Notes under the pieces: generated by a model
The model's input: the letters and a program-made list of their open reading frames with translations, nothing else
The model's database searches: none
What the model was told of the DNA's origin: nothing
Shown here: positions 8,746-17,148 of the stretch, piece by piece
How positions within the stretch are numbered: the first letter of the stretch is position 1
How the letters are laid out: each line of letters begins with the position of its first letter
From: Proteobacteria bacterium UBA4656
GTDB lineage: Bacteria > Pseudomonadota > Gammaproteobacteria > Xanthomonadales > Ahniellaceae
NCBI GenBank assembly: GCA_002405525.1
Contig: DHLY01000097.1
Location: 28,531-59,970, forward strand
DNA: 31,440 nucleotides
Reading direction: 5' to 3'
Program-made: the position numbers and the translations under genes

Positions 8746-9470
8746 GTCACCACCTCCGCCGCATGCGCCGCACACAGGGCGGGCCAGCAGGCCGACACGA
8801 ACCCCGGCACGCGGGCCGGGGCATGCAGCTTGTCGAGCGAGCGGCGCAGCCGCGCGAGGTTGGCCTGCTGCCACTCCGCCGCCGGCACGGCGGCCGCGCC
8901 GCGGTCGAAGTCGACCAGGTGGCAGGCGCCGTCTCCGAGCAGGACATTGTGCGCATTCAGGTCCGGGTGCGGGAAGCCGCGCGCGTGGAAGCGGCCGATG
9001 GTGCGCCCGATCAGGGCCCAGTCGACCACCGACGGTGTCTCGGCGAGGCACTGGGCCAGCGTGCGCACGCCCTCGATCGCCTGCGTGAGCAGGTCGCCGC
9101 GGTACCACAGGCCCGCACGACGGTATCGCGCCGCCAGCGGGACGGGCGCGGGCAGGCCAGCGTCGGCGATCGCCTGCAGCAGGGCGAACTCCTGGAACGG
9201 ACGGGTCGCGGATGCGCCTTGCCACAGATAGCGGTCGCGGTTGATGCGGGCGACCAGGCCGCCACGCCGAAAGTGGCGCAACACGGCGGCGCCGGCCGGA
9301 GTCCACACGCGCAGCGCGGCCCCGCGGCCACCCGGCGGCGTGGACACCGACCCGGCCGCGCGCCAGTGCGCGTCATCCAGCCACGCGGGGTCGGCGACGG
9401 GGCCGAGCCGCGTCGGGTCGTGCACCATCGCGCCGTCGGGCGTGGCGGTCACCTGCGCTTTGAGCTCCAT
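8742..9470 (-). CDS. kdkA: 3-deoxy-D-manno-octulosonic acid (Kdo) kinase
   Basis: A 242-residue kinase of the WaaP/KdkA lipopolysaccharide family. The eukaryotic-like kinase core is compressed: a Gly-rich segment RHFRRGGLVARINRDRYLW near residue 65, FQEFALLQAI, a substrate lobe with LTQAIEGVRTLAQ, the catalytic loop HPDLNAHNVLL and the metal-binding LVDFDRG. KdkA phosphorylates the single Kdo of the LPS inner core at position 4 using ATP, at the cytoplasmic face of the inner membrane. ATG is at 9468-9470. It heads the minus-strand run into the hydrolase and moa genes, and it is divergent from a GT9 glycosyltransferase with only 44 bp between starts. In Haemophilus a GT9 heptosyltransferase (OpsX) extends phospho-Kdo, which fits the pairing. 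Confidence 0.9.
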   Translation of the reverse strand: MELKAQVTATPDGAMVHDPTRLGPVADPAWLDDAHWRAAGSVSTPPGGRGAALRVWTPAGAAVLRHFRRGGLVARINRDRYLWQGASATRPFQEFALLQAIADAGLPAPVPLAARYRRAGLWYRGDLLTQAIEGVRTLAQCLAETPSVVDWALIGRTIGRFHARGFPHPDLNAHNVLLGDGACHLVDFDRGAAAVPAAEWQQANLARLRRSLDKLHAPARVPGFVSACWPALCAAHAAEVVT

Positions 9471-9514
9471 GCGGTGGGCACTAGCATCTGCGGAGCCGAA
9501 GGACCCATTCTAGC

Positions 9515-10573
9515 GTGCCCCGCGTGATTCCAGTCCCCCGTTCCATCTGCATCCTGCGCCTGTCCGCGCTGGGCGATGCCACCCACGTGGTGCCGCTGGT
9601 GCACACTCTGCGCGACGCCTGGCCGGACGTGGCAATCACCTGGATCGTCGGCAAGGTCGAGTCGCGACTGGTCGGCGATCTGCCCGGCGTGGAATTCGTG
9701 GCCTTCGACAAGCGCTCCGGCTGGGTCGGCGCGCGTTCGGTGGCGGCGGCCCTGCGAGGGCGCCGCTTCGACGTGCTGCTGCACTGCCAGGTCGCGCTGC
9801 GCGCCAACCTGCTGTCGACCCTGGTGCAGGCCGACCGCCGCATCGGCTACGACCGCGCGCGCTCGAAGGACCTGCACGGACTGTTCGTGCGCGAGCGCAT
9901 CGCGGCGCGCCGCGGCGAGCATGCGCTGGACGCGATCGGCAGCTTCTGCGAACCGCTGGGCCTGAAGCAGACCCGGGTGCGCTGGGACCTGCCGGTGCCG
10001 TCCGCCGAGGAGGAGGCGGCGTGCGCCCTTCTGCCGGGGGACGAGCCGACCCTGCTGCTCAATCCCTGCTCCAGCCACCCGCTGCGCAACTGGCGCCCCG
10101 AGCGCTACGCCGCGGTAGCAGACCATGCGATCGCGCGCCACGGCCTGCGGGTGGCAATCTGCGGCGGCCGCAGCGAACTCGAGCGCCGCACCGCCGATGC
10201 GATCCTCGGCACCATGCGGCGGCCTGCGGTGGACCTGGTCGGCCGCGACACGCTCAAGCAGTTCCTGGCGCTAAGCCGCCGCGCGGTGGCGCTTTTGACG
10301 CCGGACTCCGGGCCGATGCACATGGCCAACGCGATGGGCACGCCGGTGATCGGCCTGCATGCGGCGAGCAATCCGGCGCGCAGCGGCCCCTACTCGAGTC
10401 GCGAATGGTGCGTGGACCGCTACGATGCCGCAGCGCGTCGTTTCCGCGGCGTCGCTGCATCCGCGCTGCCGTGGGGCGCCAGGATCGAAGTCCCCGGCGC
10501 GATGGACCTGGTCGAAGCCGAAGCCGCCATCGAACGCCTGGACGCGCTGCTGGCGACGTGCCCGCCGCGCTGA
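9515..10573 (+). CDS. GT9-family glycosyltransferase (heptosyltransferase I/OpsX-like)
   Basis: A protein of about 352 residues, family 9, ADP-heptose:LPS heptosyltransferase type. The N-terminal domain opens with SICILRLSALGDATHVVPLV, the GT9 acceptor-domain start. The C-terminal domain has LLLNPCSSHPLRNWRPERYA and the nucleotide-sugar motif ALLTPDSGPMHMANAMGTPVIGLHA. It should transfer heptose or a related sugar onto the Kdo region. Start choice is uncertain: GTG at 9515 or GTG at 9524, both with a purine-rich stretch upstream. Its divergent partner is the Kdo kinase, supporting an early inner-core role; it could instead add another sugar. It converges with the DUF6165 gene with 12 bases between stops. 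Confidence 0.88.
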   Translation: MPRVIPVPRSICILRLSALGDATHVVPLVHTLRDAWPDVAITWIVGKVESRLVGDLPGVEFVAFDKRSGWVGARSVAAALRGRRFDVLLHCQVALRANLLSTLVQADRRIGYDRARSKDLHGLFVRERIAARRGEHALDAIGSFCEPLGLKQTRVRWDLPVPSAEEEAACALLPGDEPTLLLNPCSSHPLRNWRPERYAAVADHAIARHGLRVAICGGRSELERRTADAILGTMRRPAVDLVGRDTLKQFLALSRRAVALLTPDSGPMHMANAMGTPVIGLHAASNPARSGPYSSREWCVDRYDAAARRFRGVAASALPWGARIEVPGAMDLVEAEAAIERLDALLATCPPR

Positions 10574-10585
10574 TCGGCGGACGCC

Positions 10586-10993
10586 TCAGAGCGGGCTGGC
10601 GCTGCCGTAGTCCTGGTAGGACTTCTCTTCGACCAGGCTGGAACCCAGTCGCTCATTGATCGCGCGCTTGATCCTCGCGCGCTCGTCGTTCTCGAAGTAC
10701 ACCGAGCGCGCGAGGCGGATGAAGACGGCATCGAACTCCTGCCGCTGCTCCTTGACCCGGATGTCGTCCTCGATCACCCACAGGCGCTCGTTGACCATCC
10801 GCAGCGCGGAACGCAGGTCTGAGATGTCGGCGACCGACGCCTGGTGCGCCGCCCAGGTGGCTGCAAGCAGGTCGAGCTCACGTCGCACATTGGCGAGCTT
10901 GGCCGGCTCCGCGATCCGTTGGGCCTTGATCTCGAGGATCGTGATCTTGTCGATCAGTTCGCCGAAGGAAACGGGAGTGTTGATCAGGAACAT
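10586..10993 (-). CDS. DUF6165-family protein
   Basis: A 135-residue protein of unknown function. It starts MFLINTPVSFGELIDKITI, continues LEIKAQRI and AKLANVRRELDLL, and ends in a charged helical region with NERLWVIEDDIRVKEQRQ and RIKRAINERLGS. This matches my memory of the DUF6165 family. No catalytic motif, signal peptide or membrane segment is visible; it appears to be a soluble, mostly helical protein. The ATG at 10991-10993 has GGAG upstream. The longer in-frame start would overlap the tRNA-Ser gene and is rejected. It follows tRNA-Ser(CGA) on the same strand and converges with the GT9 gene. Confidence 0.8.
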   Translation of the reverse strand: MFLINTPVSFGELIDKITILEIKAQRIAEPAKLANVRRELDLLAATWAAHQASVADISDLRSALRMVNERLWVIEDDIRVKEQRQEFDAVFIRLARSVYFENDERARIKRAINERLGSSLVEEKSYQDYGSASPL

Positions 10994-11049
10994 GCCGACG
11001 CTCCGGAAAGGGAGACGCCTCCGGCCGGGGGGCGTTCCGACAACGAGAC

Positions 11050-11140
11050 TGGCGGAGAGGGTGGGATTCGAACCCACGTTACGGGAGACCCGTAAACCGG
11101 ATTTCGAATCCGGCGCATTCGACCACTCTGCCACCTCTCC
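11050..11140 (-). tRNA. tRNA-Ser(CGA)
   Basis: A class II tRNA on the minus strand with acceptor GGAGAGG/CCUCUCC, a long variable arm, T arm GGGTTCGAATCCC and an encoded CCA. The anticodon stem CCGGA/TCCGG closes loop TTCGAAA, giving anticodon CGA, serine. It is the second serine tRNA of the window and shares acceptor and T-arm sequence with tRNA-Ser(GGA). Confidence 0.95.
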
Positions 11141-11210
11141 GCGACCCGTGCCCCGGCGGCGTGGCTGGCCGGCGGGGCGCGCGGCGTCGAAGCGCCGCGC
11201 CGGGCTGCAA

Positions 11211-11239
11211 ATGATACGCAGGCCGGGGCGCTTGGACAA
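11211..11239 (-). promoter_or_regulatory. Sigma-70-type promoter for tRNA-Ser(CGA)
   Basis: On the minus strand TTGTCC (-35, four of six) and TATCAT (-10, five of six) are separated by exactly 17 bases. The predicted start lies about 60 bases before the tRNA 5' end. This is a prediction by match and spacing only. Confidence 0.5.
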
Positions 11240-11269
11240 CCCGCGCGCGGGCCATCAACGGCCCGCCAT

Positions 11270-11293
11270 AGAGGCTGTCTTTTCGCAGCCTCT
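11270..11293 (-). other. Inverted repeat at the 3' end of the caspase-like gene
   Basis: Perfect 8-bp arms AGAGGCTG and CAGCCTCT flank an 8-base loop, directly after the stop codon of the caspase-like gene. No T-run follows, so it would act as an RNA 3' end stabiliser or a weak terminator if it acts at all. Confidence 0.45.
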
Positions 11294-13680
11294 CAGCCCT
11301 TCGGCTGGAAGAAGAACTCGCCCGCCTCGTGGCCGGCGAACTGGATCGGCGCGTACTCCGGTGCCTGCGGCAAACTGGTCTCGGTGGCCGCGGTGGCGAG
11401 GCTCAGGCTGACCTCACGGAACAGTCGCTGCGCTGGCAACAGCGAACGGTTGTCCTCCAGCGCCGCCACGAAGGCCTGCGCGAACAGCGAGTTGCCACCC
11501 GCCGCGGTGTCCGGAACCGGCGCAAGCCCGCCCGACGTCAGCGCGGTGCGCGAGCGGCTGGCGGCGCGATCCGAAACCCACTGCACCCACTGCGCATCGG
11601 AGAGCGCGACGTTGAAGACCGGCACCGAAGCCCGCGTCATGGCGCCGGAGTAGCAGGAGTCGGCGACCACCATCACGTGCCGCGCCTGCATGGTGTTGAG
11701 GATGTCGCTGATCGCTCGGTTCGAGATCCAGGTCGCAGTCTCGTTGGCGCGACCGTCGACCGGTACCCAGAACCCCTCCTTGCCGTTCGGGTCGATCTCG
11801 CCGTGGCCGGCGAAGTAAACCACCAGATTGTCCTCGGCGGTCAGTGACTCACGGTAGTCGTTCAGCGCAGACAGGATGTCGAAGCGGCTGGCGTCGGTCA
11901 GGACGCGCGTTTCAAAGCCGTAGCGACCCTTGAGTACGGAGCCCACCCGGCGCGCGTCCGCACCGGCGCTGACCAGGTCCGGGTAGTCCGTGTAGTCGTC
12001 GTTGCCGATCACCAGGGCGTGGTAGCGACCCAGCTTGACGCCGCGCGGCAGCGGCCGCGCGCCGCCTGCACCCGGCGCCGCGGCGGGAGCCGTCGCGGTT
12101 CCGCCGCCAGCGAGCGGCAGCAGGGCGAACTCGACCCGCGCGCGGCTCCCCGCGCGGTCGATCGCGGCGACCTGGACCGTGGTGCCCTCCGCCGACACCG
12201 GCACGCTTACCCGGAACAGCCCGTTGGCGCCGACCGCGACCTGCCGCCCGTTGACCTCCAGCGCCGACAGCCCAGCGCGCGCGACCACCTTGCCCAACAG
12301 CTCCGACGCACCATCGCCGCGCACCATCGCCGCCTGCCGGCCACGGGTCACCGTCAGCGGCGGATCGATGATTTCGAGCAGCGGACCGCCGCCGAGCGAT
12401 GCCAGCGCAATGCCGGGCGGCGCCGGACCACCGATCTGCCGCTCCAGGGCGACGATCTGCTCGCGCTGGCGACCGACTTCGCGCTGCTTCTGGGCCAACT
12501 GCTGCTCCAGCACCAGCAGCAGGTCGCGGTCCTGCGCCGATCCCGCGACCGCCGCCTGCATCGCTTGCCGCTCGCCGTCGAAACGCGCCTGCTGCTCGGC
12601 CATCCTCGCCTCGCTCTCGGCCAGCCGCCGCTGCATCGCTTCCATCCCGGTCATCGCCTCGTCGAGCTGGAGCGCAAGTTCAGTGGCCGCGGAGCGGACC
12701 CGAGCCAGCTCCACCCTGGCGGCCTGATCCTGACTGCCGGCGAGTTCCGCCTCCTGCGCACGCAACTCGGCCAGGCGGAGCCGGCTCGACTCGGCCCGCG
12801 CCACATAACCCGCGCGATCCCTTTCGATCGCCGCGCGCTGCACCGAAACCTCCCCGTCCTGCGCATCGAGCGTGGCCTGCAGACGGACCAGCTTCGCGGC
12901 CTGTTCCGCGGGAACCATCGCCGCCTGCCGGGACACCAGTTCGGCGCGCAGACGGGCGATTTCCTTCTCACCGTCCTGCAGCGCCGCGCGGCGCTGGCCG
13001 AGCTGACGCTTGAGGCCGTCGTTTTCCTCCCGCAGCCGCGCCGCCTCTTCGCGCTGGGCGTCGATCGTCTGCCGCAGCGCAGCGATCTCGGCCTTCGCCG
13101 CCTCGGCCTGCGCGGTCACGGCGGAGGCGAACAGCAGCTCATCCTTGCTGCCCGACGCCTGGCGGTAGAGGTTCAGGGCGCGCGTCAGGTCGCGCGCCAT
13201 GCCCAAGCCTTCCTCATGCAGGAAGCCGAGATTGATCATCGCGCGCTTGTTGCCCTGCGCAACGGCTTTCCCGAACCACGCCGCCGCCTTGCCGTAGTCC
13301 GGCGCGGTGCCGAGACCCTTGAGGTAGATCTCGCCGACGTAGTTCTGCGCCTCCGCGTCGCCGGCTTCCGCCTGGCCGATCCAGACCTGCAGGGCGGTGC
13401 GATAGTCCGCGCGATCGTAGGACACGAACTCGCCACCTCGGATCTCGCAGTCGGCCTGGGTGGTGCGGATCGGGCGCCTGGCCGACAGGAACGTCGTCTG
13501 CCGTCCGAGCTTGCGGACTTGCCCGGGCAGCAGGCAGTCGACGATCAGCAGGTCCTCGGCGTTGCGGACGGTGGCGGCGACAGGGTGTTTCGCGGGCCAG
13601 ACAGCGAGTGCGGCCGCCAGTGCGGCAGCAGTACCCACGGCCAGCCGACGCAGACCGGGCTTCGAGGGAGCATTGCGCAT
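11293..13680 (-). CDS. Exported caspase-family (C14) protease with Sel1 repeats and coiled coil
   Basis: A 795-residue multidomain protein. Residues about 10-37 form a signal peptide or membrane anchor (Ala/Leu-rich, ending PVAAT). Next is a conserved module with CLLPGQVRKLG (from Cys49) and ADCEIRGGEFV (Cys78). Two Sel1-like repeats follow (about 103-175; GDAEAQNYVGEIYLKGLG and GNKRAMINLGFLHEEGLG). A long Arg/Glu/Gln-rich coiled coil spans roughly 185-430, then a beta-rich segment. The caspase-like domain begins near 549 (YHALVIGNDDY), with catalytic His626 in YFAGHGE and Cys676 in DSCYSG, so it should be an active cysteine peptidase. ATG 13680 is chosen for GGAGG 11 bases upstream. It is divergent from the Ig-repeat autotransporter, 106 bp apart. 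Substrate and trigger are unknown. Confidence 0.9.
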   Translation of the reverse strand: MRNAPSKPGLRRLAVGTAAALAAALAVWPAKHPVAATVRNAEDLLIVDCLLPGQVRKLGRQTTFLSARRPIRTTQADCEIRGGEFVSYDRADYRTALQVWIGQAEAGDAEAQNYVGEIYLKGLGTAPDYGKAAAWFGKAVAQGNKRAMINLGFLHEEGLGMARDLTRALNLYRQASGSKDELLFASAVTAQAEAAKAEIAALRQTIDAQREEAARLREENDGLKRQLGQRRAALQDGEKEIARLRAELVSRQAAMVPAEQAAKLVRLQATLDAQDGEVSVQRAAIERDRAGYVARAESSRLRLAELRAQEAELAGSQDQAARVELARVRSAATELALQLDEAMTGMEAMQRRLAESEARMAEQQARFDGERQAMQAAVAGSAQDRDLLLVLEQQLAQKQREVGRQREQIVALERQIGGPAPPGIALASLGGGPLLEIIDPPLTVTRGRQAAMVRGDGASELLGKVVARAGLSALEVNGRQVAVGANGLFRVSVPVSAEGTTVQVAAIDRAGSRARVEFALLPLAGGGTATAPAAAPGAGGARPLPRGVKLGRYHALVIGNDDYTDYPDLVSAGADARRVGSVLKGRYGFETRVLTDASRFDILSALNDYRESLTAEDNLVVYFAGHGEIDPNGKEGFWVPVDGRANETATWISNRAISDILNTMQARHVMVVADSCYSGAMTRASVPVFNVALSDAQWVQWVSDRAASRSRTALTSGGLAPVPDTAAGGNSLFAQAFVAALEDNRSLLPAQRLFREVSLSLATAATETSLPQAPEYAPIQFAGHEAGEFFFQPKG

Positions 13681-13786
13681 CTGAGGATGGCCTCCTGAGT
13701 CGCGTCGCCGCCGGCGCTGCGCTTCCGCGCCTCGCGATCGCTGTAGTACGCTGCGGAGTATAGCCACGCAGGCGGGGGCAGGTGCG

Positions 13787-16700
13787 ATGAGCGGCGCTGA
13801 GTTCACGGTTGCCAGCAGAGGGCCGGCCGGGAAGCGTGGCTTTTCCCGCACCTTCGTGGCGGTCTGGGTGCGCTGTCTTGCGGCAGGTCTGCTCGGTTGG
13901 CTCCTCGCGGGCGTCGCGCCGGCACATGCGCAGATCGCTTGCCCGGTTCAACTGCTGCAGGGCGACGGCCAGCAGCTGACGCCCGGCGTACCCAGCGCCC
14001 CCTTGGTGTTCCGGCAGACCGGGGCCTTCGCCAGCGCGCCACCGATGGGCAACGTGCAGTTCTCACTGCTGATTACGGGCGACGCGATATTCGCCGCCAG
14101 CGGCAGCCGGACGCTGGTCACCAGCGCGCCCTGGACACCGCTCAGCGGTTCCACCTTCGCCGCGACCGTGTCCGACGTGCGCGTGGTCGCCGGCGACGAG
14201 GGCGGATCGATCGTGGTGTCGGTGCAGTCCATGCCCTGCGCGCTGCAGGAGGCACCGGGTGGCAGCTTCTTCCTGTTCGGACTTCCGATCGATCCGCCAC
14301 GCATTCTCGCCATATCCGGAAACGGCGCCGTCGTGCAGGCCGGACAGACTCTCGAGCTGGTCGCGGAACTCGAATCTCGCGGCGAGGAGAGAAGCGACGA
14401 GGGAATGGATTTCGTCGTGGTTTCGGGTGACGGCGTATTCCTGCCGAACGGCACCCAGAGCACCAACTCGCCGATCGACTTCAGCACCGGGCGGTCCAGT
14501 GCCACGCTGCGCGTCGGGGCCCGGGAGGGCGGTGTGATCGTCGAGGCCCGCCTGCCGGGTTTCCAGTCCACGACTTTCAACGTCGAGGTCCAGACCCGAA
14601 GGACAGTAGCAGTAGTCGCTGGCGATGCTCAGTCCGGACCGCCGGCCGCCGCCGGCCAACCGTTGGTTCTCGAGGTGCGGGATATGCGCGGCCTGCCGGT
14701 CGCCGGCGTGACCGTGTCGTGGGGCGTCGGATTCGGCGTCGGGCCGCGACTGGCCTCCGAGACGACCGTCACCGGCGCCGACGGTCGCACCAGCAATACC
14801 TTCGTCCACGGCCCCACGGCGGGCGAATCGGTGATCGTCGCCAGCCTGCCGGGCGGCGAGGCGGCGCGCTTCCGGGTGATCGCCGCTCTGGGAGGGGGAG
14901 GCCTCGAAATCTCCAGCGGCGACAACCAGACCGGCGCGGCCGGAAGCGAGGCCGATCTGCCGATCGTATTCAGCGCGACCAACTCCGCCGGGCGCCCCGC
15001 CAACGGCGAGACGGTGCAGTTCGCCGTGGTCGCCGGCAACGCCACCCTGATCAACAGCAGCGACGTGGTCGGCGCCAACGGCACCGCTTCGGTGCGCTTC
15101 CGTTACGGCCCGTCGCCCGGCATGGTGCGGATCCGGGCGGCCCTGGCGGGCGGACAGTTCAGCGCCACCGCCACCGCGACTTCGTTCGCGGCGGGCGCCG
15201 CGGCCGCCGGTGGCAACAACCAGACCGCGACTGCCGGCAGTCGGCTGCCGCAGCCGCTGGTGGTGCAACTGGCCCAGCCGCCGGAGGGCGCGAAGGGCCT
15301 CGGCGGCGTGCCCATCACCTGGACCGTCACCGCCGGAGGCGGCCGCCTCGACAGCGCCACCACGGTCACCGACGCCGCCGGTCGCGCCAGCAATCAATTC
15401 ACGCTGGGACCCGCGCCGGGCGCCAACACGGTGCGCGCCGACCTCCCAGGCGGCGGCAGCATCGGCTTTTCCGCCACGGCAACCTCGGTGGTGCCGTCCG
15501 GCGCGTCGTTCCAGATCGCATCCGGCAACGACCAGGCTCTGGCAACCGGCGCCCCCTCCGCTCCGCTGGTGGTGCGCCTGCGCACCCCTGCGGGCGCTCC
15601 GATCCCAGGCGCGACGATCGCCTGGCGCGTCACGCCCGTGGCGAACGGCAGCGCCAGTCCGGCGAGCAGCGTGACCAATGCACAGGGCGAGGCGTCGACC
15701 ACCGTCACCCTCGGCATCCCGGGCGTGGCGAACGTCTCCGCCAGCATTCCCGATTCGCCGGCGGTGCCCCCCCTGTCCTTCAGCCTCAACGGCGGCGTTT
15801 CCAACATCGGTGGCCTCGATGAAGGTCAGATCGCGGTCGCGGAAGCGATCGATGCGGCCTGTCCCGCCCTCGCGCGACAGGCGCAAACCGGCGCCCTCAC
15901 CGCCGGGCAGCGGGACCTGCTGGCGCGCTGCTCCGAACTGGTCGGCAACGCGGGCGGGAATCCGGCCGACGTGGAGCGGGCGTTGAGCCAGATGCTCAAC
16001 GACGAGGCCGCCGCACAGGACGATGCCGCGTTCAATACCACCGCGGCGCAATTCGACAACCTGAAGGCACGGATCGCCGCCCTGCGCAGCGGCGCGGCGG
16101 GCAACAGCCTCGGCGGCCTGGCCATCGCAGGCGGCAGCGGCGTGCTGCCGCTGTCGTTCCTGCCGTCCACTCTCGTGGCGGGTGACGGCGGCGGGGCCGC
16201 CGGCGACGAGGTCGGCGCCGACTTCTCGCGCTGGGGTTTCTTCGCCAGCGGCACCATCGGCACCGGCGACCGCGATGCGAAAGGCGGATCGCCGGGCTAT
16301 TCGTTCGACACCTGGGGTCTGACCGCCGGAGTCGACTACCGCTGGTCCGATCGCTTGGTGTTCGGCGCCGCACTCGGCTACAACAGCAACGACACCGACG
16401 TGGCCTTCGACCAGGGCTCGCTGGAAACCGCCGGCTACAGCGGCTCCCTCTACACCACCTGGTACCAGGGCGATGCCTGGTTCGCGGACGCAGTCCTGAC
16501 CTACGGTCGCAACAGCTATGAACTCAGCCGCCGCATCCGCTATCAACTCCGCGGCGCCGGCGGCGCCATGCAGTCGGTCGACCAGATCGCGACCGCTTCT
16601 CCCGACGGCGACCAGACCCAGTTCGCGATCTCCGCCGGACGCGACTTCAGCGTCGGCGCGTGGAGCGTCGGGCCCTATGCACGCGCTACCCTTACGCAGG

Positions 16701-17113
16701 TCGACTTCGAGGCCTACAGCGAACGCATGTCCAACCCGTCCGCGCCCGGCGGCGGGCTCGCGATGGCGGTCGAGGCGCGTGAACTGAAGTCGATGGAGGC
16801 CGTCGTGGGCGGCAAGGTGTCCTACACCCTGAGCACGTCGTGGGGCGTGCTGGTCCCGCACGCGCAGATCGAGTTCCTGCACGAGTTCGAAGACACACCG
16901 GACGACATCGTCGCGCGCTTCGCGAACGACCCGACCGGCACCGCGATCCTAGTGCCGCAATCCGCGGTCGACACCGACTACCTGAACCTCGGGATCGGCC
17001 TGTCCGGCGTGTTCGCCGACGGCCGATCGGCATTCGTCTACTACGAGCGCCGTGCCGGACAGTCGGGATACTCGCAGGACAATCTGGCGCTCGGCTTGCG
17101 TATCGAGTTCTGA
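13787..17113 (+). CDS. Autotransporter with Ig-like repeats
   Basis: A 1108-residue surface protein. A signal peptide with a long N-terminal extension ends at about residue 48 (PAHA, then Q). About six Ig-like modules follow, near 51-165, 170-270, 274-367, 374-467, 474-567 and 576-668. The later ones resemble Big-1/invasin repeats: each opens with a GNNQT- or SGDNQT-like strand and closes with TVTDAAGRASNQFTLGPAPG-like sequence. A helical linker (about 680-770) containing Cys692 and Cys715 leads to a C-terminal beta-barrel (about 812-1108) with alternating strands, such as YSFDTWGLTAGVDYRW, ending in LRIEF with terminal Phe. This fits a type V autotransporter whose passenger is an adhesin-like stalk; no enzyme domain is seen. 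PP2C starts 35 bp downstream on the same strand. Confidence 0.88.
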   Translation: MSGAEFTVASRGPAGKRGFSRTFVAVWVRCLAAGLLGWLLAGVAPAHAQIACPVQLLQGDGQQLTPGVPSAPLVFRQTGAFASAPPMGNVQFSLLITGDAIFAASGSRTLVTSAPWTPLSGSTFAATVSDVRVVAGDEGGSIVVSVQSMPCALQEAPGGSFFLFGLPIDPPRILAISGNGAVVQAGQTLELVAELESRGEERSDEGMDFVVVSGDGVFLPNGTQSTNSPIDFSTGRSSATLRVGAREGGVIVEARLPGFQSTTFNVEVQTRRTVAVVAGDAQSGPPAAAGQPLVLEVRDMRGLPVAGVTVSWGVGFGVGPRLASETTVTGADGRTSNTFVHGPTAGESVIVASLPGGEAARFRVIAALGGGGLEISSGDNQTGAAGSEADLPIVFSATNSAGRPANGETVQFAVVAGNATLINSSDVVGANGTASVRFRYGPSPGMVRIRAALAGGQFSATATATSFAAGAAAAGGNNQTATAGSRLPQPLVVQLAQPPEGAKGLGGVPITWTVTAGGGRLDSATTVTDAAGRASNQFTLGPAPGANTVRADLPGGGSIGFSATATSVVPSGASFQIASGNDQALATGAPSAPLVVRLRTPAGAPIPGATIAWRVTPVANGSASPASSVTNAQGEASTTVTLGIPGVANVSASIPDSPAVPPLSFSLNGGVSNIGGLDEGQIAVAEAIDAACPALARQAQTGALTAGQRDLLARCSELVGNAGGNPADVERALSQMLNDEAAAQDDAAFNTTAAQFDNLKARIAALRSGAAGNSLGGLAIAGGSGVLPLSFLPSTLVAGDGGGAAGDEVGADFSRWGFFASGTIGTGDRDAKGGSPGYSFDTWGLTAGVDYRWSDRLVFGAALGYNSNDTDVAFDQGSLETAGYSGSLYTTWYQGDAWFADAVLTYGRNSYELSRRIRYQLRGAGGAMQSVDQIATASPDGDQTQFAISAGRDFSVGAWSVGPYARATLTQVDFEAYSERMSNPSAPGGGLAMAVEARELKSMEAVVGGKVSYTLSTSWGVLVPHAQIEFLHEFEDTPDDIVARFANDPTGTAILVPQSAVDTDYLNLGIGLSGVFADGRSAFVYYERRAGQSGYSQDNLALGLRIEF

Positions 17114-17148
17114 CGGCCGATGCGGATGCCAACCCGGGGATCGGACCG

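Noticed and set aside
12019..13698. A 559-codon plus-strand frame opposite the caspase-like gene
   Set aside because: It is antisense to a coiled-coil region and consists of Arg/Leu/Gln-rich filler.
13681..13786. TATACT on the minus strand at 13757-13762 as the caspase-gene promoter
   Set aside because: The -10 is good, but I find no -35 at a suitable distance and the element could be chance, so it is not listed as a feature.
14063..16882. A 939-codon open frame on the minus strand inside the autotransporter gene
   Set aside because: The plus strand encodes a coherent signal peptide, Ig repeats and barrel. The antisense product is His/Arg/Gly-rich with no domain, a usual result of high GC codon bias.
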